Positions 20,002 through 28,290 are shown, counted from the first letter of the stretch. The stretch is DNA of 64,000 nt from Panacagrimonas perspica (GCF_004364935.1 NZ_SOBT01000009.1:560799-624798), one strand, 5' to 3'. Made by a program: numbers and translations. The notes: generated by a model from the sequence alone, not told the origin.

Positions 20002-20095
20002 GGTGTCCGGTCCCCGAAGCCCGCCCGACGTGGGCGCGATGCAGTGTGGCAGGTCGGGTGGACAGCGGCATCGGGGTAGCTCGTCGAAGCGCGGA

Positions 20096-21271
20096 TCACC
20101 CCTTCACGCACAGCACCTGCTTCAAGGTATGCACCACCTCCACCAGGTCCGACTGGTCCTTCATCACCGCTTCGATGTCCTTGTAGGCCGCCGGGATCTC
20201 GTCGAGGATCCCGCTGTCCTTGCGGCATTCCACGCCCAGCGTCTGGCGCCGCAGGTCCTCGACCGTGTAGTTCTTCTCGGCCTCGTTGCGTGACATGCGG
20301 CGTCCTGCCCCGTGCGCGCAGGAACACAGCGATTCCGCGTCGCCCTTGCCGCGCACGATGTAGCTGCGCGCACCCATGCTGCCCGGGATGATGCCGAGAT
20401 CCCCGGCGCCGGCGCGGATCGCGCCCTTGCGGGTCACCCAGACGTCCGCACCGTAGTGATGTTCACGCGCGACGTAGTTGTGATGACAGTTGATGGCCTC
20501 GCTCGTCAGCGTGAACGGCCGCAGATCCGCATGCATCACGCGCAGGACCAGTTCCAGCATCAGCCGGCGGTTCTCCATGGCGTAGTCCTGCGCCCAGCCC
20601 ACGGCCTCGACGTAGTCGTCGAACAGCACGCTGCCCTCGTTGAAGTACGCAAGATCGCGATCCGGCAGGCGGATGCAATGACGCTCCATCTCGCGACGTG
20701 CAGCCGCGATGAAGAACTGCCCGATACGGTTGCCGATGCCGCGCGAGCCCGAGTGCAGCATCACCCACACATCCTGGTTTTCATCCAGGCACAGCTCGAT
20801 GAAGTGATTGCCTCCACCCAGCGACCCGAGCTGCAATTTCCAGTTCGCGTCCAGATTCGGATATTTCGACTGGATGACCGACAGGCCCGGCGCGACGCGC
20901 GCCAGCGCGTGCCGCTGCGTGTGCGTGTCCTTGTGTCCCGCCGATCCGATCGGCACCGCCTGCTCGATGCGCGCGCGAAGTTTCCCCAGGGAGTCCGGCA
21001 GATCCCGCGCCTTCAGCGACAGGCGCACGGCGTTCATGCCGCAGCCGATATCCACGCCCACGGCAGCCGGAATGATGGCGCCCTGGGTGGGAATCACGGA
21101 ACCCACCGTCGCACCGATGCCCAGGTGCACATCGGGCATCGCAGCAACGTGGTGATGAACGAACGGCAGCGTCGCCACGTTGGCGAGCTGCGCCTGCACG
21201 TTGTCGGCCACCTCGTCGGTGTAGATCTTCACGGGCACACGGCCCTGCGATAGCACTTTGCGAATCGGCAT
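20096..21271 (-). CDS. rtcB: RtcB family RNA ligase
   Basis: The 391-residue enzyme joins 2',3'-cyclic phosphate (via 3'-phosphate) and 5'-OH RNA ends using GTP and Mn2+. Conserved elements are Asp74 and Cys77 in VGVDIGCGMN, GGGNHFIEL (152-160), HSGSRG (173-178), GSMGARSYIVRG (298-308) and the guanylated His320 in CSCAHGAGRR. I chose MPIRKVLSQG at 21271, where family similarity begins; the frame is open 34 codons further. No archease, RtcA or RtcR gene is present in the window. A strong inverted repeat lies 74 bp upstream. Confidence 0.96.
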   Translation of the reverse strand: MPIRKVLSQGRVPVKIYTDEVADNVQAQLANVATLPFVHHHVAAMPDVHLGIGATVGSVIPTQGAIIPAAVGVDIGCGMNAVRLSLKARDLPDSLGKLRARIEQAVPIGSAGHKDTHTQRHALARVAPGLSVIQSKYPNLDANWKLQLGSLGGGNHFIELCLDENQDVWVMLHSGSRGIGNRIGQFFIAAARREMERHCIRLPDRDLAYFNEGSVLFDDYVEAVGWAQDYAMENRRLMLELVLRVMHADLRPFTLTSEAINCHHNYVAREHHYGADVWVTRKGAIRAGAGDLGIIPGSMGARSYIVRGKGDAESLCSCAHGAGRRMSRNEAEKNYTVEDLRRQTLGVECRKDSGILDEIPAAYKDIEAVMKDQSDLVEVVHTLKQVLCVKG

Positions 21272-21572
21272 CGACCTTCTCTCTCTTCTCCTGCCATCTG
21301 CGTCGCCGAACAAAAAACGGCCACGGCCCCTTTCCAGGGGCAAGGACCTGGAATCGTTCCAGGTCGGAAACACCAGCGGCTTGAACCTCTGACGTCGTCA
21401 TGCCGCGAGGATCTGCGCTCGCTGTCAGCAAGCTTTCGCTCGCCTGCGATCGTGGGCACCTGTGACCAGCGAATCCCCGCAGCGTTCGCCCCGGGCACGC
21501 CGGATGCTGAGGTCCCACATCCATCGTTCACACATCCATCGTTCAACCGTACCGATCCAACCGGAGCGCCAG
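21272..21572. other. intergenic region between rtcB and the PfpI-family gene
   Basis: Apart from the inverted repeat at 21345-21365, this divergent gap shows two near-identical short repeats just before the PfpI gene (CACATCCATCGTTCA at 21518 onward, twice in tandem). Open frames run through it but have no recognisable coding content. Confidence 0.5.
21345..21365. promoter_or_regulatory. rtcB: perfect inverted repeat upstream of rtcB
   Basis: GACCTGGA and TCCAGGTC flank ATCGT. It is followed, toward rtcB, by a short CCCCT/AGGGG hairpin and a T-run on the minus strand. It could be an operator or a leader structure. I could not fit a sigma-54 -24/-12 site here, unlike the classical rtcBA promoter. 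Confidence 0.5.
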
Positions 21573-22307
21573 ATGAATATCCTGATGATCACCACCAGTG
21601 CCTCGCGCATGCCGCCCGACCATCCGACCGGCCTTTGGCTCGAGGAGTTCGCCGTTCCGTACGAACATTTCATCGAGGAAGAGGCGACCGTCACAGTTGC
21701 CTCGCCGCGCGGCGGCGCGATTCCGCTCGATCCCAAGACCGAGCCCAACGACCGCCAGCGCATCAAGTGGTTCCGCGCACTGCAAGCGCTCAACGACACG
21801 ATCCCACTGGACGACGTCGACGACGAAGCCTTCGACGGCGTCTTCATTGCCGGTGGTCACGGTCCGCTCGTCGATCTGGTGGACAACCCGATGCTCCAGC
21901 GACTGCTCGCGAATTTTCACGCCGACGGCAAGCTGATCGGCGCCGTGTGTCATGGCCCTGCCGCGCTGCTCAACGTGCGCGGCGCGGACGGCCACTACCT
22001 GATCCGCGACACCCGCCTGACCGGCTTCAGCAACCTGGAGGAACGCCTGACCGGCATGCACGGCAAGGTTCCGTTCCTGCTCGAGGACGAGATCAAACGT
22101 CGCGGCGCGAAGTACGACGCCGCACTGATTCCGATGACCTCCCACGTGATCCGCGACGGTGGCCTGATCACCGGACAGAACCCGGCGTCCAGCCACAAGG
22201 TTGCCGAGACGTTTCTCGACGACCTGCGCAGCAACCTGCAGTTGTTCGAGCAGCTCGGCTTGAGTTTCGATGCGCCGAGGTCGGCAGCACAGGCGATGCG
22301 CAATTGA
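21573..22307 (+). CDS. DJ-1/PfpI-family protein, type 1 glutamine amidotransferase-like
   Basis: The 244-residue protein carries the nucleophile elbow AVCHGPAALL with Cys126-His127 and the family glutamate pair in LWLEEFAVPYEHF (24-25), typical of the Hsp31-like DJ-1/PfpI branch. Members act as glyoxalase III, chaperones or deglycase-type stress enzymes; the exact activity cannot be told. The ATG at 21573 has CGGAGCG upstream and starts the conserved strand MNILMITTSA. A GC-rich hairpin immediately follows the stop. Confidence 0.92.
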   Translation: MNILMITTSASRMPPDHPTGLWLEEFAVPYEHFIEEEATVTVASPRGGAIPLDPKTEPNDRQRIKWFRALQALNDTIPLDDVDDEAFDGVFIAGGHGPLVDLVDNPMLQRLLANFHADGKLIGAVCHGPAALLNVRGADGHYLIRDTRLTGFSNLEERLTGMHGKVPFLLEDEIKRRGAKYDAALIPMTSHVIRDGGLITGQNPASSHKVAETFLDDLRSNLQLFEQLGLSFDAPRSAAQAMRN

Positions 22308-22312
22308 AAAAA

Positions 22313-22338
22313 GCCGCCCGGCTTTCGCACCGGGCGGC
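22313..22338 (+). terminator. hairpin terminator after the PfpI-family gene
   Basis: GCCGCCCGG and CCGGGCGGC form a 9-bp stem with an 8-base loop, starting 6 bases after the stop. An A-run precedes it and only a weak T-run follows, so it may work better on the minus strand or in both directions. Confidence 0.7.
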
Positions 22339-22372
22339 TCGTTCTACCCAATCCCCAGCGCCTGACGGCCGT

Positions 22373-22438
22373 GTAGGGTGCGCTCCGCGCACCGAATCCC
22401 GGCCGGAACATCGGCGAGGTGCGCGGAGCGCACCCTAC
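22373..22438. repeat. REP pair, GGTGCGC-stem family
   Basis: Two outward-facing units: GTAG, stem GGTGCGC, loop TCC, stem GCGCACC. The architecture equals that of the CCCGG family but the stem sequence is unrelated. Confidence 0.88.
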
Positions 22439-22508
22439 GTTTCGGGCGCCGGATTCATCGCACGTCGCGTTGTCGCGAGTGTCCTGCACGACCAATCGCC
22501 CGAAATCT

Positions 22509-22736
22509 TTACAACGCCGTCACCCGGGCGACGACGCGCCGAACCCACGGCGTCACCAAGGTCACGGTGGGAAACGCGATCGGCCATGTCGTGGCGCAAC
22601 TGCGCATCCACTGCTCGGTGAATCCGGGATCCAGGCCGCGATTGATGGCGAGCACGAACGCTGAAACCAGCGCGACCATGATGGCCGACAACAGTCCGCC
22701 GAACAGCAAGGGAGCGAAACGGGAAGGAATACGCAT
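22509..22736 (-). CDS. DUF2798 small membrane protein
   Basis: The 75-residue protein has two membrane spans (about 8-30 and 46-66). The layout RFAPLLFGGLLSAIMVALVSAF, then a short loop with GLDPGFTEQWMRSC, then WPIAFPTVTLVTPWVRRVV is that of DUF2798 proteins, whose role is unknown. It is downstream of the DUF2938 gene on the same strand with a 51-bp gap, so the two may be co-transcribed under the MerR regulator. Confidence 0.83.
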   Translation of the reverse strand: MRIPSRFAPLLFGGLLSAIMVALVSAFVLAINRGLDPGFTEQWMRSCATTWPIAFPTVTLVTPWVRRVVARVTAL

Positions 22737-22787
22737 GACGATGGCCTCCAGTGAAGCGGGAAGAGGAAAATCGAAGAAGGCACGACA

Positions 22788-23294
22788 TCAAGGCGAGACG
22801 GCCAGGCATCGCACCGTCCAGCCGGCGATATAGAGCCCGCCTGCGAACAACGCGTGGTTGATCAGGCTGCGCACGCGGGCCGTCGCGGGATCCGGCGCGC
22901 GATGCGACGCGATGCCCGCACCCATGCACGGCTGCATCAGCAGGAACGGCGCGGCGACCGACCCGATGCCCACGATCAAGGCCGGCATCACCGTCGGTGC
23001 CGCGATCCACTCCACGCCCTGGATCCACAACAGCGCGAACGCGAACACGACGCCGATGGTGTAGTGCACGAACCAGCCGAGTGGCTTCTCGCCGCGCATC
23101 GCTGGCGACGCCGCGATCGGCCTGTGGACCAGACGTCCCCGTACCATCCACGCGACCCATCGCCCGACCAGGTCGTAGCGCGGCATCGGCAGGCCGGCGG
23201 CATGCTTCAGTGCCCAGCCCCCAAGATCCATGACGCCGGTCGCGACCGTGCCGACGAGTAATGCGTATCCGAAAACTTCGATGATCTGATCCAT
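22788..23294 (-). CDS. DUF2938 membrane protein
   Basis: The 168-residue protein has four hydrophobic segments and the DUF2938 pattern: GTVATGVMDLGGWALKHAAGLP near the N-terminus, then GRWVAWM, GWFVHYTIGVVFAFALLW and a C-terminal NHALFAGGLYIAGWT. AGAGGA lies upstream of the ATG. It is transcribed away from a MerR-family regulator whose presumed operator lies in the 80-bp gap, so it is the likely target of that regulator. Molecular function is unknown. Confidence 0.88.
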   Translation of the reverse strand: MDQIIEVFGYALLVGTVATGVMDLGGWALKHAAGLPMPRYDLVGRWVAWMVRGRLVHRPIAASPAMRGEKPLGWFVHYTIGVVFAFALLWIQGVEWIAAPTVMPALIVGIGSVAAPFLLMQPCMGAGIASHRAPDPATARVRSLINHALFAGGLYIAGWTVRCLAVSP

Positions 23295-23346
23295 GTTCGT
23301 GTGTCCTCTTGCGCTTGCCAGCCCGTGTCAGGCGAGGCAAGGTGCC

Positions 23347-23366
23347 ACTTGAAGTTCACTTCAAGT
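23347..23366. promoter_or_regulatory. MerR-type operator dyad
   Basis: ACTTGAAGT, TC, ACTTCAAGT: perfect 9-bp arms around 2 bases. Its length and position in the divergent gap between a MerR-family gene and the DUF2938 gene match SoxR/MerR operators placed in promoter spacers. Confidence 0.72.
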
Positions 23367-23374
23367 CAAGAGCC

Positions 23375-23851
23375 ATGGACGATCTGGATATCGGCGAGGT
23401 GGCGCGGCAGACGCACGTGAATCCGTCGGCGCTGCGCTTCTACGAACGCAAAGCGCTGATCCGCTCCAACGGCCGCAATGGCCTGCGGCGGCAATACCCG
23501 GCCAGCGTCGTGGAGCGTGTCGCACTGATCGCGCTCGGGCAGGCTGCCGGATTTTCGCTGGACGAGATGGCCCGCATGTTCGCCACGCACAACGGGCACC
23601 CGGCGATCGACCGCGATGCGCTCGCCGCCAAGGCCGCCGAACTCGATGTACGCATCCGCCACATGACGGCGATGCGCGATGGCCTGCGTCATGCGGCCGT
23701 GTGTCCCGCGCCGAGCCACACGGAGTGCCCGAAGTTCCGTCGGCTCGTGCGCGTGGCGGCTTCCGGAAAGATGTCGGCGGCGATGACCGCGAAGAAGCCC
23801 GCAAACAGGACGAAGAAGTCGAAGGGCACGAAGACCGCGAAGGGGAAATAG
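23375..23851 (+). CDS. MerR family transcriptional regulator
   Basis: The 158-residue protein has an N-terminal winged helix (DIGEVARQTHVNPSALRFYERKALI, then GLRRQYPASVVERVALIALGQAAGFSLDEMARMF), a coiled-coil (about 75-105), and cysteines in AVCPAPSHTECPKF that could bind metal or form a redox centre. The last 25 residues are Lys-rich (KKPANRTKKSKGTKTAKGK), unusual for the family. ATG 23375 starts the conserved domain. The operator dyad ends 8 bases before the ATG and faces the DUF2938 gene. Confidence 0.9.
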   Translation: MDDLDIGEVARQTHVNPSALRFYERKALIRSNGRNGLRRQYPASVVERVALIALGQAAGFSLDEMARMFATHNGHPAIDRDALAAKAAELDVRIRHMTAMRDGLRHAAVCPAPSHTECPKFRRLVRVAASGKMSAAMTAKKPANRTKKSKGTKTAKGK

Positions 23852-23929
23852 CGCGGCGGCATCGCGGGGAACGCCGCACAGGAACACGAGTCCAAATTCG
23901 CAACCCCGATCCTCGAGAACCCACTGGCC

Positions 23930-24628
23930 ATGGAACACCCGCATCGCCCTGCCGCTTCGCTGCAGCGACTCACCGACATCGCGCCGCTGTCCGGTGTGCT
24001 GTCGCTGCCGTCTGGTCCGCGATCCGGCGCCGCGCTGCTCTGCTTCCTGCACGGACACGGCGAGGCGCAGCCGATGGATGCGGTCAGTGCGATGACGATG
24101 CACGGGCCGCTGAACCCGCAGTCCGCCGTCGATGCCGAGGGTCTCGCGCTGCCCTTCGTCGTCGTGGCGCCGCAGTTGCCGGTGGCCGGCGACCACTGGC
24201 ATGTGCAGGCGGATCGCATCGCCGATCTCGTGCAGGAGATCGAAGCCCGCCATGGCACCGACCCGGCGCATCGTTACCTGGCCGGTTTCAGTTTCGGCGG
24301 CAACGGCGTGTTCGACCTGGCGCATCGACAACCCGGTTTCTGGTCCGCGCTGTGGTCGGTCGACCCCACGCGCATTCCCGAGCCGGATCTGACGGCGCCG
24401 CTATGGCTATCCGTGGGTTCGCGCGCGCGTCTCGTCGTCTCCACTTCCGTGCAGCGCCTCGGCTCCACCGAACTCGCCGCCGATGCGGTCGACGCGCCGG
24501 ACGGCGTTGCGCGTGTGCACCTGGATCAGGGCGAGGATCACGTCGAGACGGCGCAGCGCGCGTTTGCCGATGCGCGGATCTATCGGTGGTTGTTGCGGCA
24601 GCGGCGTGAGGGGCGGGGTTCGCGATGA
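23930..24628 (+). CDS. alpha/beta-hydrolase, esterase-like
   Basis: The 232-residue protein has the alpha/beta-hydrolase pattern: LCFLHGHGE (oxyanion region), FVVVAPQLP, and the nucleophile elbow AGFSFGGNG near residue 124. A late Asp-His pair (DQGEDHVE) completes a plausible triad. It resembles carboxylesterases/phospholipases and polyhydroxyalkanoate-depolymerase-like proteins. No signal peptide is apparent, so it should be cytosolic. Substrate unknown. Confidence 0.82.
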   Translation: MEHPHRPAASLQRLTDIAPLSGVLSLPSGPRSGAALLCFLHGHGEAQPMDAVSAMTMHGPLNPQSAVDAEGLALPFVVVAPQLPVAGDHWHVQADRIADLVQEIEARHGTDPAHRYLAGFSFGGNGVFDLAHRQPGFWSALWSVDPTRIPEPDLTAPLWLSVGSRARLVVSTSVQRLGSTELAADAVDAPDGVARVHLDQGEDHVETAQRAFADARIYRWLLRQRREGRGSR

Positions 24629-24646
24629 ACTCGGATCGGCCCACCC

Positions 24647-24713
24647 GTAGCCCGGACGAAGTCCGGGGTTCCTCTCGCATACGGAGCGCAACCCCGGACT
24701 TCGTCCGGGCTAC
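24647..24713. repeat. REP pair, GAA-loop type
   Basis: Inverted GTAG-headed pair between convergent genes. The right-hand head supplies the TAG stop codon of the DUF72 gene (24712-24710). Confidence 0.93.
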
Positions 24714-25426
24714 TCGTTCGCGAACTTCATCAAGGTCTGTGCGTAGGCCGGCGCGGTCGGCTCGTGCATGAAGTACACGTGGATCTGCTTCCAGCCGGTC
24801 TCCAGCAAGCGTTCCGCCCACCGCTGCAGATCACGCGCCGAGTATTCCTCGAGCCGCAGCCGCACATAGCCCCAGGGCGCGGTCTCGACCAGAGGTGGCG
24901 GCGCGTTGTCCTCGCGCTCGGACAGGCAGAGCGAAGCGCCGGACGCGCGCAGGACCGCGTAGACCTCGTCGTCGAACCAGCTCTCGTCGCGGAACTCGAA
25001 CGCGGCGTGATGATCGGCCGGCAGCAGCGCCAGGAATTCGGACAGCACCGACACGCTCTTCTTCACGTACGGCGGCAACTGGAACAGCACCGGTCCGCGC
25101 TTGTCGCCGAGCGTCGCGAGCGTCTTGTACAGATAGGTCACCGCATCCGCCGCGGCATCCACTCGCAGCTTCGCCTGGTGCGTGATGAGCTTTGGCGCCT
25201 TGATGGCGAAGCAGAAGCCCGCGGGCGTGCGCTGCACCCAGTTCTCCAGCACCGTGACCTTGGGCATCGCGTAGAACGTGTTGTTGATCTCCACCGTCGG
25301 CAACTGCTCCGCATAGAACGCGAGCATGGCCTCGGGCTTGATCTTGTCCGGGTAGAACGTGCCCTTCCACTCCTTGAAGGAGTAGCCGCTGGCGCCGGCA
25401 CGCAGGCGGGTCTTCTTGTGGGTCAT
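24710..25426 (-). CDS. DUF72 domain-containing protein
   Basis: The 238-residue protein is a TIM-barrel DUF72 member: GASGYSFKEWKGTFYPDKIKPEAMLAFYA, then VEINNTFYAMP and FAIKAPKLITH, and FEFRDESWFDDEV are all family signatures. The function of DUF72 is not established. I chose MTHKKTRLRAG at 25426. The stop codon TAG is the head of the adjacent REP unit, so the C-terminus KFANE was probably set by REP insertion or selection. Confidence 0.93.
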   Translation of the reverse strand: MTHKKTRLRAGASGYSFKEWKGTFYPDKIKPEAMLAFYAEQLPTVEINNTFYAMPKVTVLENWVQRTPAGFCFAIKAPKLITHQAKLRVDAAADAVTYLYKTLATLGDKRGPVLFQLPPYVKKSVSVLSEFLALLPADHHAAFEFRDESWFDDEVYAVLRASGASLCLSEREDNAPPPLVETAPWGYVRLRLEEYSARDLQRWAERLLETGWKQIHVYFMHEPTAPAYAQTLMKFANE

Positions 25427-25488
25427 GATCGTGGCATTGAAGCACGACTCGTCGGCGAGACGAGCGGGATCAGCTCTCCACGCAGCGA

Positions 25489-25875
25489 TCAGCGCGGCGC
25501 GTAATCCGCCGGATCGTCCGAGCACTCGCTGCCGTAGGCACGCGCCTGCACGATGGTTTCGGAAGGATCGACCGACAGCACGCGTGCGCAGCGCACGGCC
25601 CAGGCCATGCCGGCGGGCAGCGCGGTCGGAGGCGGTTTCCCAGCAGCGTTGTCGGCCTTCCAGACGAGCACGCCGAGCGTTCCCTCGCGCGTGATCGAAT
25701 CCGGCATGCCCCACATGCCGATGGCTTCGGCGACCTTGTGGCCTTTCCATGCGTCCATGGCCAGGCTCACGTTCTTGCTGCTCGTGGATTGCGGCGCGTT
25801 GGATGCGCAGGCCGCGAGCAGACAGATCCACAGCGCCAGCGCGCCGCGAAATGGCCGAAGGCCCGGCCTGTCCAT
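25489..25875 (-). CDS. putative lipoprotein of unknown function
   Basis: The 128-residue product has a lipoprotein signal (FRGALALWICLLAAC, lipid-modified Cys near residue 24). The mature part (AMDAWKGHKVAEAIGMWGMPDSI, then RVLSVDPSETIVQARAYGSEC) resembles small outer-membrane lipoproteins that start with an AMDxWxG helix; I do not know their function. Its ATG overlaps the TGA of the upstream phosphatase gene (TGATG), so translation is coupled. Confidence 0.78.
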   Translation of the reverse strand: MDRPGLRPFRGALALWICLLAACASNAPQSTSSKNVSLAMDAWKGHKVAEAIGMWGMPDSITREGTLGVLVWKADNAAGKPPPTALPAGMAWAVRCARVLSVDPSETIVQARAYGSECSDDPADYAPR

Positions 25876-26828
25876 CACGCCGTCGCCAACGACGGACGCA
25901 GATATGCCTCGCGCAGCGACACCGCGTTGGGCAGGGGCATGCCGTCGGGCTCGGTGCGCATGCGGCCTTCGCGGTCGCACTGCCAGTAGCGGTCCGCACG
26001 CGGATCGGCCAGCGTGAGACGGCCGTCGACCTTGTACGCGCCGGTATCCAGGAACAGCACGTTGCCGGAGCGCGCGGGCCGGCGCGCCGGGATGATCGTG
26101 TGACCCACCAGCACCAGGTCGACGCCCTGCACCGGCGTCACCGCGCGGATCGTGCGCGCGCGATCGGCTTCGTCGAGATCGTCGGCCTCGGGGTTCTGCG
26201 CCATCTGCATCAGCGCGTTGATGCGGCGACGTCCCCACAGCAGGCTCGACTCGAGGTTGGAGTCCTGGTCGTCCACCTGGTCGGACGGGCCCGGCCGCAC
26301 GCGCCGCACGGCGTCCCAATCCACCCCCGGCGGCACTTCGGCGTGGACCAGGCCCACCTGTCGCCCGTCGCCCAGATCCAGCTCGATCACCAGCGGCATC
26401 GCGCGGATGATCGTCGCGAGTTCTTCGAGACGCTCGTCCGTCAGCTCGTCGGCCCAGTCGCCGCCGTTGCGTTCCCACACGCGGCGATAGGCCGGGTTGA
26501 AGCGCGAGGCCAGCAGCAGTTCCTCGTGATTGCCGCGGATGCAGAAATGGCTCGGCTCGTCGTGAAAGCGCCGCACCAGCTCCTCGCTTCCCGGCCCGCG
26601 GTCGATCAGATCACCCAGCGAAAAGAGGCGATCCAGATGCGGATCGAAGCCGACTGCGCGCAGCAGGCGGTCGAGCATCGAGATCTGGCCATGCACGTCG
26701 CCGACGACGAAATCGCGGCCCGTCGGATTGGGACCGACGCGAAGGAAGGTACGCGGCGCACGCAGAACGACCGTCGCATCCGGGTCGAAACCGGAGTCGG
26801 AAGACGCATCGGACGGGCTGGCAGCCAT
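25875..26828 (-). CDS. calcineurin-like metallophosphoesterase (serine/threonine phosphatase type)
   Basis: The bimetal phosphatase motifs are complete: GDVHG, GDLIDRGPGS, GNHEELL, and LVGHT near the C-terminus. This matches lambda/PrpA-type bacterial serine/threonine or diadenosine phosphatases. I used MAASPSDASS at 26828; an in-frame ATG at 26858 adds ten residues, and neither has a strong RBS. The first 35 residues lie before the catalytic domain and have no match. The lipoprotein gene follows with overlap. Confidence 0.92.
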   Translation of the reverse strand: MAASPSDASSDSGFDPDATVVLRAPRTFLRVGPNPTGRDFVVGDVHGQISMLDRLLRAVGFDPHLDRLFSLGDLIDRGPGSEELVRRFHDEPSHFCIRGNHEELLLASRFNPAYRRVWERNGGDWADELTDERLEELATIIRAMPLVIELDLGDGRQVGLVHAEVPPGVDWDAVRRVRPGPSDQVDDQDSNLESSLLWGRRRINALMQMAQNPEADDLDEADRARTIRAVTPVQGVDLVLVGHTIIPARRPARSGNVLFLDTGAYKVDGRLTLADPRADRYWQCDREGRMRTEPDGMPLPNAVSLREAYLRPSLATA

Positions 26829-26923
26829 GCCCCAGCCTAGCGAAACTTTCGCCCGCAAGGCGGATCAGGCCTCAGCCCCCGTAATCGCCCGTAGCCGGAG
26901 GAGCCGATGGCCCGCACCCGCCC

Positions 26924-26990
26924 GTAGCCCGGGCGAAGCCCGGGAAACCCTCAATCTGCCGCGAAAGACCCGGACATCGTCCGGGCCAAC
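26924..26990. repeat. decayed REP pair
   Basis: Left unit intact with stem CCCGGGC and loop GAA. Right unit has a mismatched arm and ends in CCAAC instead of CTAC. A further degenerate head, GTAGCCGGAG, is at 26891. Confidence 0.75.
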
Positions 26991-27002
26991 GCTAGCCGCG
27001 GC

Positions 27003-27560
27003 TCAGCATTCCACGCCCTTGCGGTCGCTCTTTGCCTTGTCCGTGAAATCCGCGGGCACGACATAGCGGCCGTTGGCAGCGCGGCGTGCTTCGGCAATGT
27101 GATACGCACCGTCGTCGCCCAGGAACGAACCGGCGTGGTGGTACTTGCCATCCTGGCCGCGAAAACTGCCGCGTGGATGGTATTTGCCGTCGAATCCCTT
27201 GTACGCGCCGGCCGGGTGATAACGACCGTCGTCGCCCAGGAACGAGTACTTCGGGTGGTAATTGCCGTCGGTGCCCAGAAACTGGTCGCGATGGCGATAA
27301 ACCCCGTCGGAACAGCGCACCTCGTCGTGCCGGTGATAGCACTTGTCGGTGCCCAGGAAAGAACCGGGCGGGTGATACGCGCCGTCCTGACCCAGAAAAT
27401 AACCCGGCGGGTAGTAGCGGCCATCATCGCCACGTACCGACCCGACGGGGTGCATATGACCGTCGTCGCCGCGTACGCGGCGATCGACGGCCAGCGGACG
27501 GGTCCGGACGCGCTGGACCGCGTCCTTGGACTGCGGCCGTGAAGCAGGGCTGCGGTTCAT
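27003..27560 (-). CDS. 13-residue tandem-repeat protein, unknown
   Basis: The 185-residue product consists of a basic 28-residue head, eleven consecutive 13-residue repeats (residues 29-171) and a 14-residue tail ending in Cys. The repeat consensus is FLGxDGxYHPxGS, best seen in FLGDDGRYHPAGA and FRGQDGKYHHAGS. Two cysteines occur in repeats 4 and 5. There is no signal peptide or membrane span. The Asp/His/Tyr content would allow metal or nucleic-acid binding, but nothing shows this. It lies 38 bp downstream of a cold-shock gene on the same strand. I do not recognise the family. Confidence 0.75.
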   Translation of the reverse strand: MNRSPASRPQSKDAVQRVRTRPLAVDRRVRGDDGHMHPVGSVRGDDGRYYPPGYFLGQDGAYHPPGSFLGTDKCYHRHDEVRCSDGVYRHRDQFLGTDGNYHPKYSFLGDDGRYHPAGAYKGFDGKYHPRGSFRGQDGKYHHAGSFLGDDGAYHIAEARRAANGRYVVPADFTDKAKSDRKGVEC

Positions 27561-27598
27561 GGACGTTTCCTTGTGCGGCGGACCTTCGGCCGCGCCGT

Positions 27599-27811
27599 TT
27601 ATAGCGGCTTGATCTGCGTGGCCTGCATGCCCTTCGGACCGCGCGCGGCCTTGTACTCGACGCGCTGGCCTTCAACGAGGGTCTTGAAACCGGAACCCTG
27701 GATTTCCTTGAAGTGCGCGAAGAGATCTTCGCCGCCGGCGGCGGGCGTGATGAATCCAAAGCCCTTGGCATCGTTGAACCACTTCACGGTGCCGGTTGAG
27801 ACGTCTGACAT
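27599..27811 (-). CDS. CspA-family cold-shock protein
   Basis: The 70-residue OB-fold protein has RNP1 (KGFGFI) and RNP2 (DLFAHF) and the opening [15 protein letters not shown]. CspA proteins bind single-stranded RNA and DNA and melt mRNA structure. ATG 27811 has AGGAAG upstream. The leader before it is relatively AT-rich for this window, as expected of csp 5' regions. The repeat-protein gene follows on the same strand. Confidence 0.97.
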   Translation of the reverse strand: MSDVSTGTVKWFNDAKGFGFITPAAGGEDLFAHFKEIQGSGFKTLVEGQRVEYKAARGPKGMQATQIKPL

Positions 27812-27999
27812 GTTGCTTCCTCGAAAGTTTGAATCTGATGAATGAAACGTAAATACCTGCAAGCACCTGCCTGCAGGCGGTGAAACATTGTCGGGGTGTA
27901 TCTGCGGATCAGCCGCCGTGCGAAATGCACGCTTCCATGCAGCGCACCGGGCGCGTCAGGGCCCGTATGCGTTGATCCAGCGCCAATGCCCGCACGCGC

Positions 28000-28290
28000 T
28001 CAGACCGGAACGGCAAGGAATTCGGCGACCTGCTGGTCCGCCTGTTCGCGGGTGAGCTGGTAGCGAAGCTGCACGAGACCCGCGAGCCGGTGCATGTTTC
28101 CGCGCGCCTGGGCGAGTTCGACCGGATCCAGTTTCGGCCAGCGCAACTGGGCGCCCGGAATGGCGCGTTTCCAGTTCGCATGGAGCAGCGCCAACTCGCT
28201 GACGGCAGCGGCCTGGAGCTGTTTGCGCGTCCTGAGCACCTTCGGAACGGTGACCGACGCAGGGACATCATCTTGCTGGGTCGGGGTCAT
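28000..28290 (-). CDS. CsbD-like small protein
   Basis: The 96-residue product contains the CsbD-like pattern in its C-terminal 65 residues: ANWKRAIPGAQLRWPKLDPVELAQ, GNMHRLAGLVQLRYQLTREQADQQV. CsbD-family proteins are small general-stress proteins of unknown mechanism. I chose MTPTQQDD at 28290; an upstream in-frame ATG at 28329 is possible. The match is weaker than for typical CsbD because of substitutions, so confidence is moderate. Confidence 0.68.
   Translation of the reverse strand: MTPTQQDDVPASVTVPKVLRTRKQLQAAAVSELALLHANWKRAIPGAQLRWPKLDPVELAQARGNMHRLAGLVQLRYQLTREQADQQVAEFLAVPV

Noticed and set aside
17437..20079. 880-codon open frame on the plus strand
   Set aside because: It lies opposite three well-supported minus-strand genes and reads as GC-rich shadow sequence.
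21300..21370. Sigma-54 promoter for rtcB
   Set aside because: TGGAACG occurs but no GC pair at the required -12 spacing follows.
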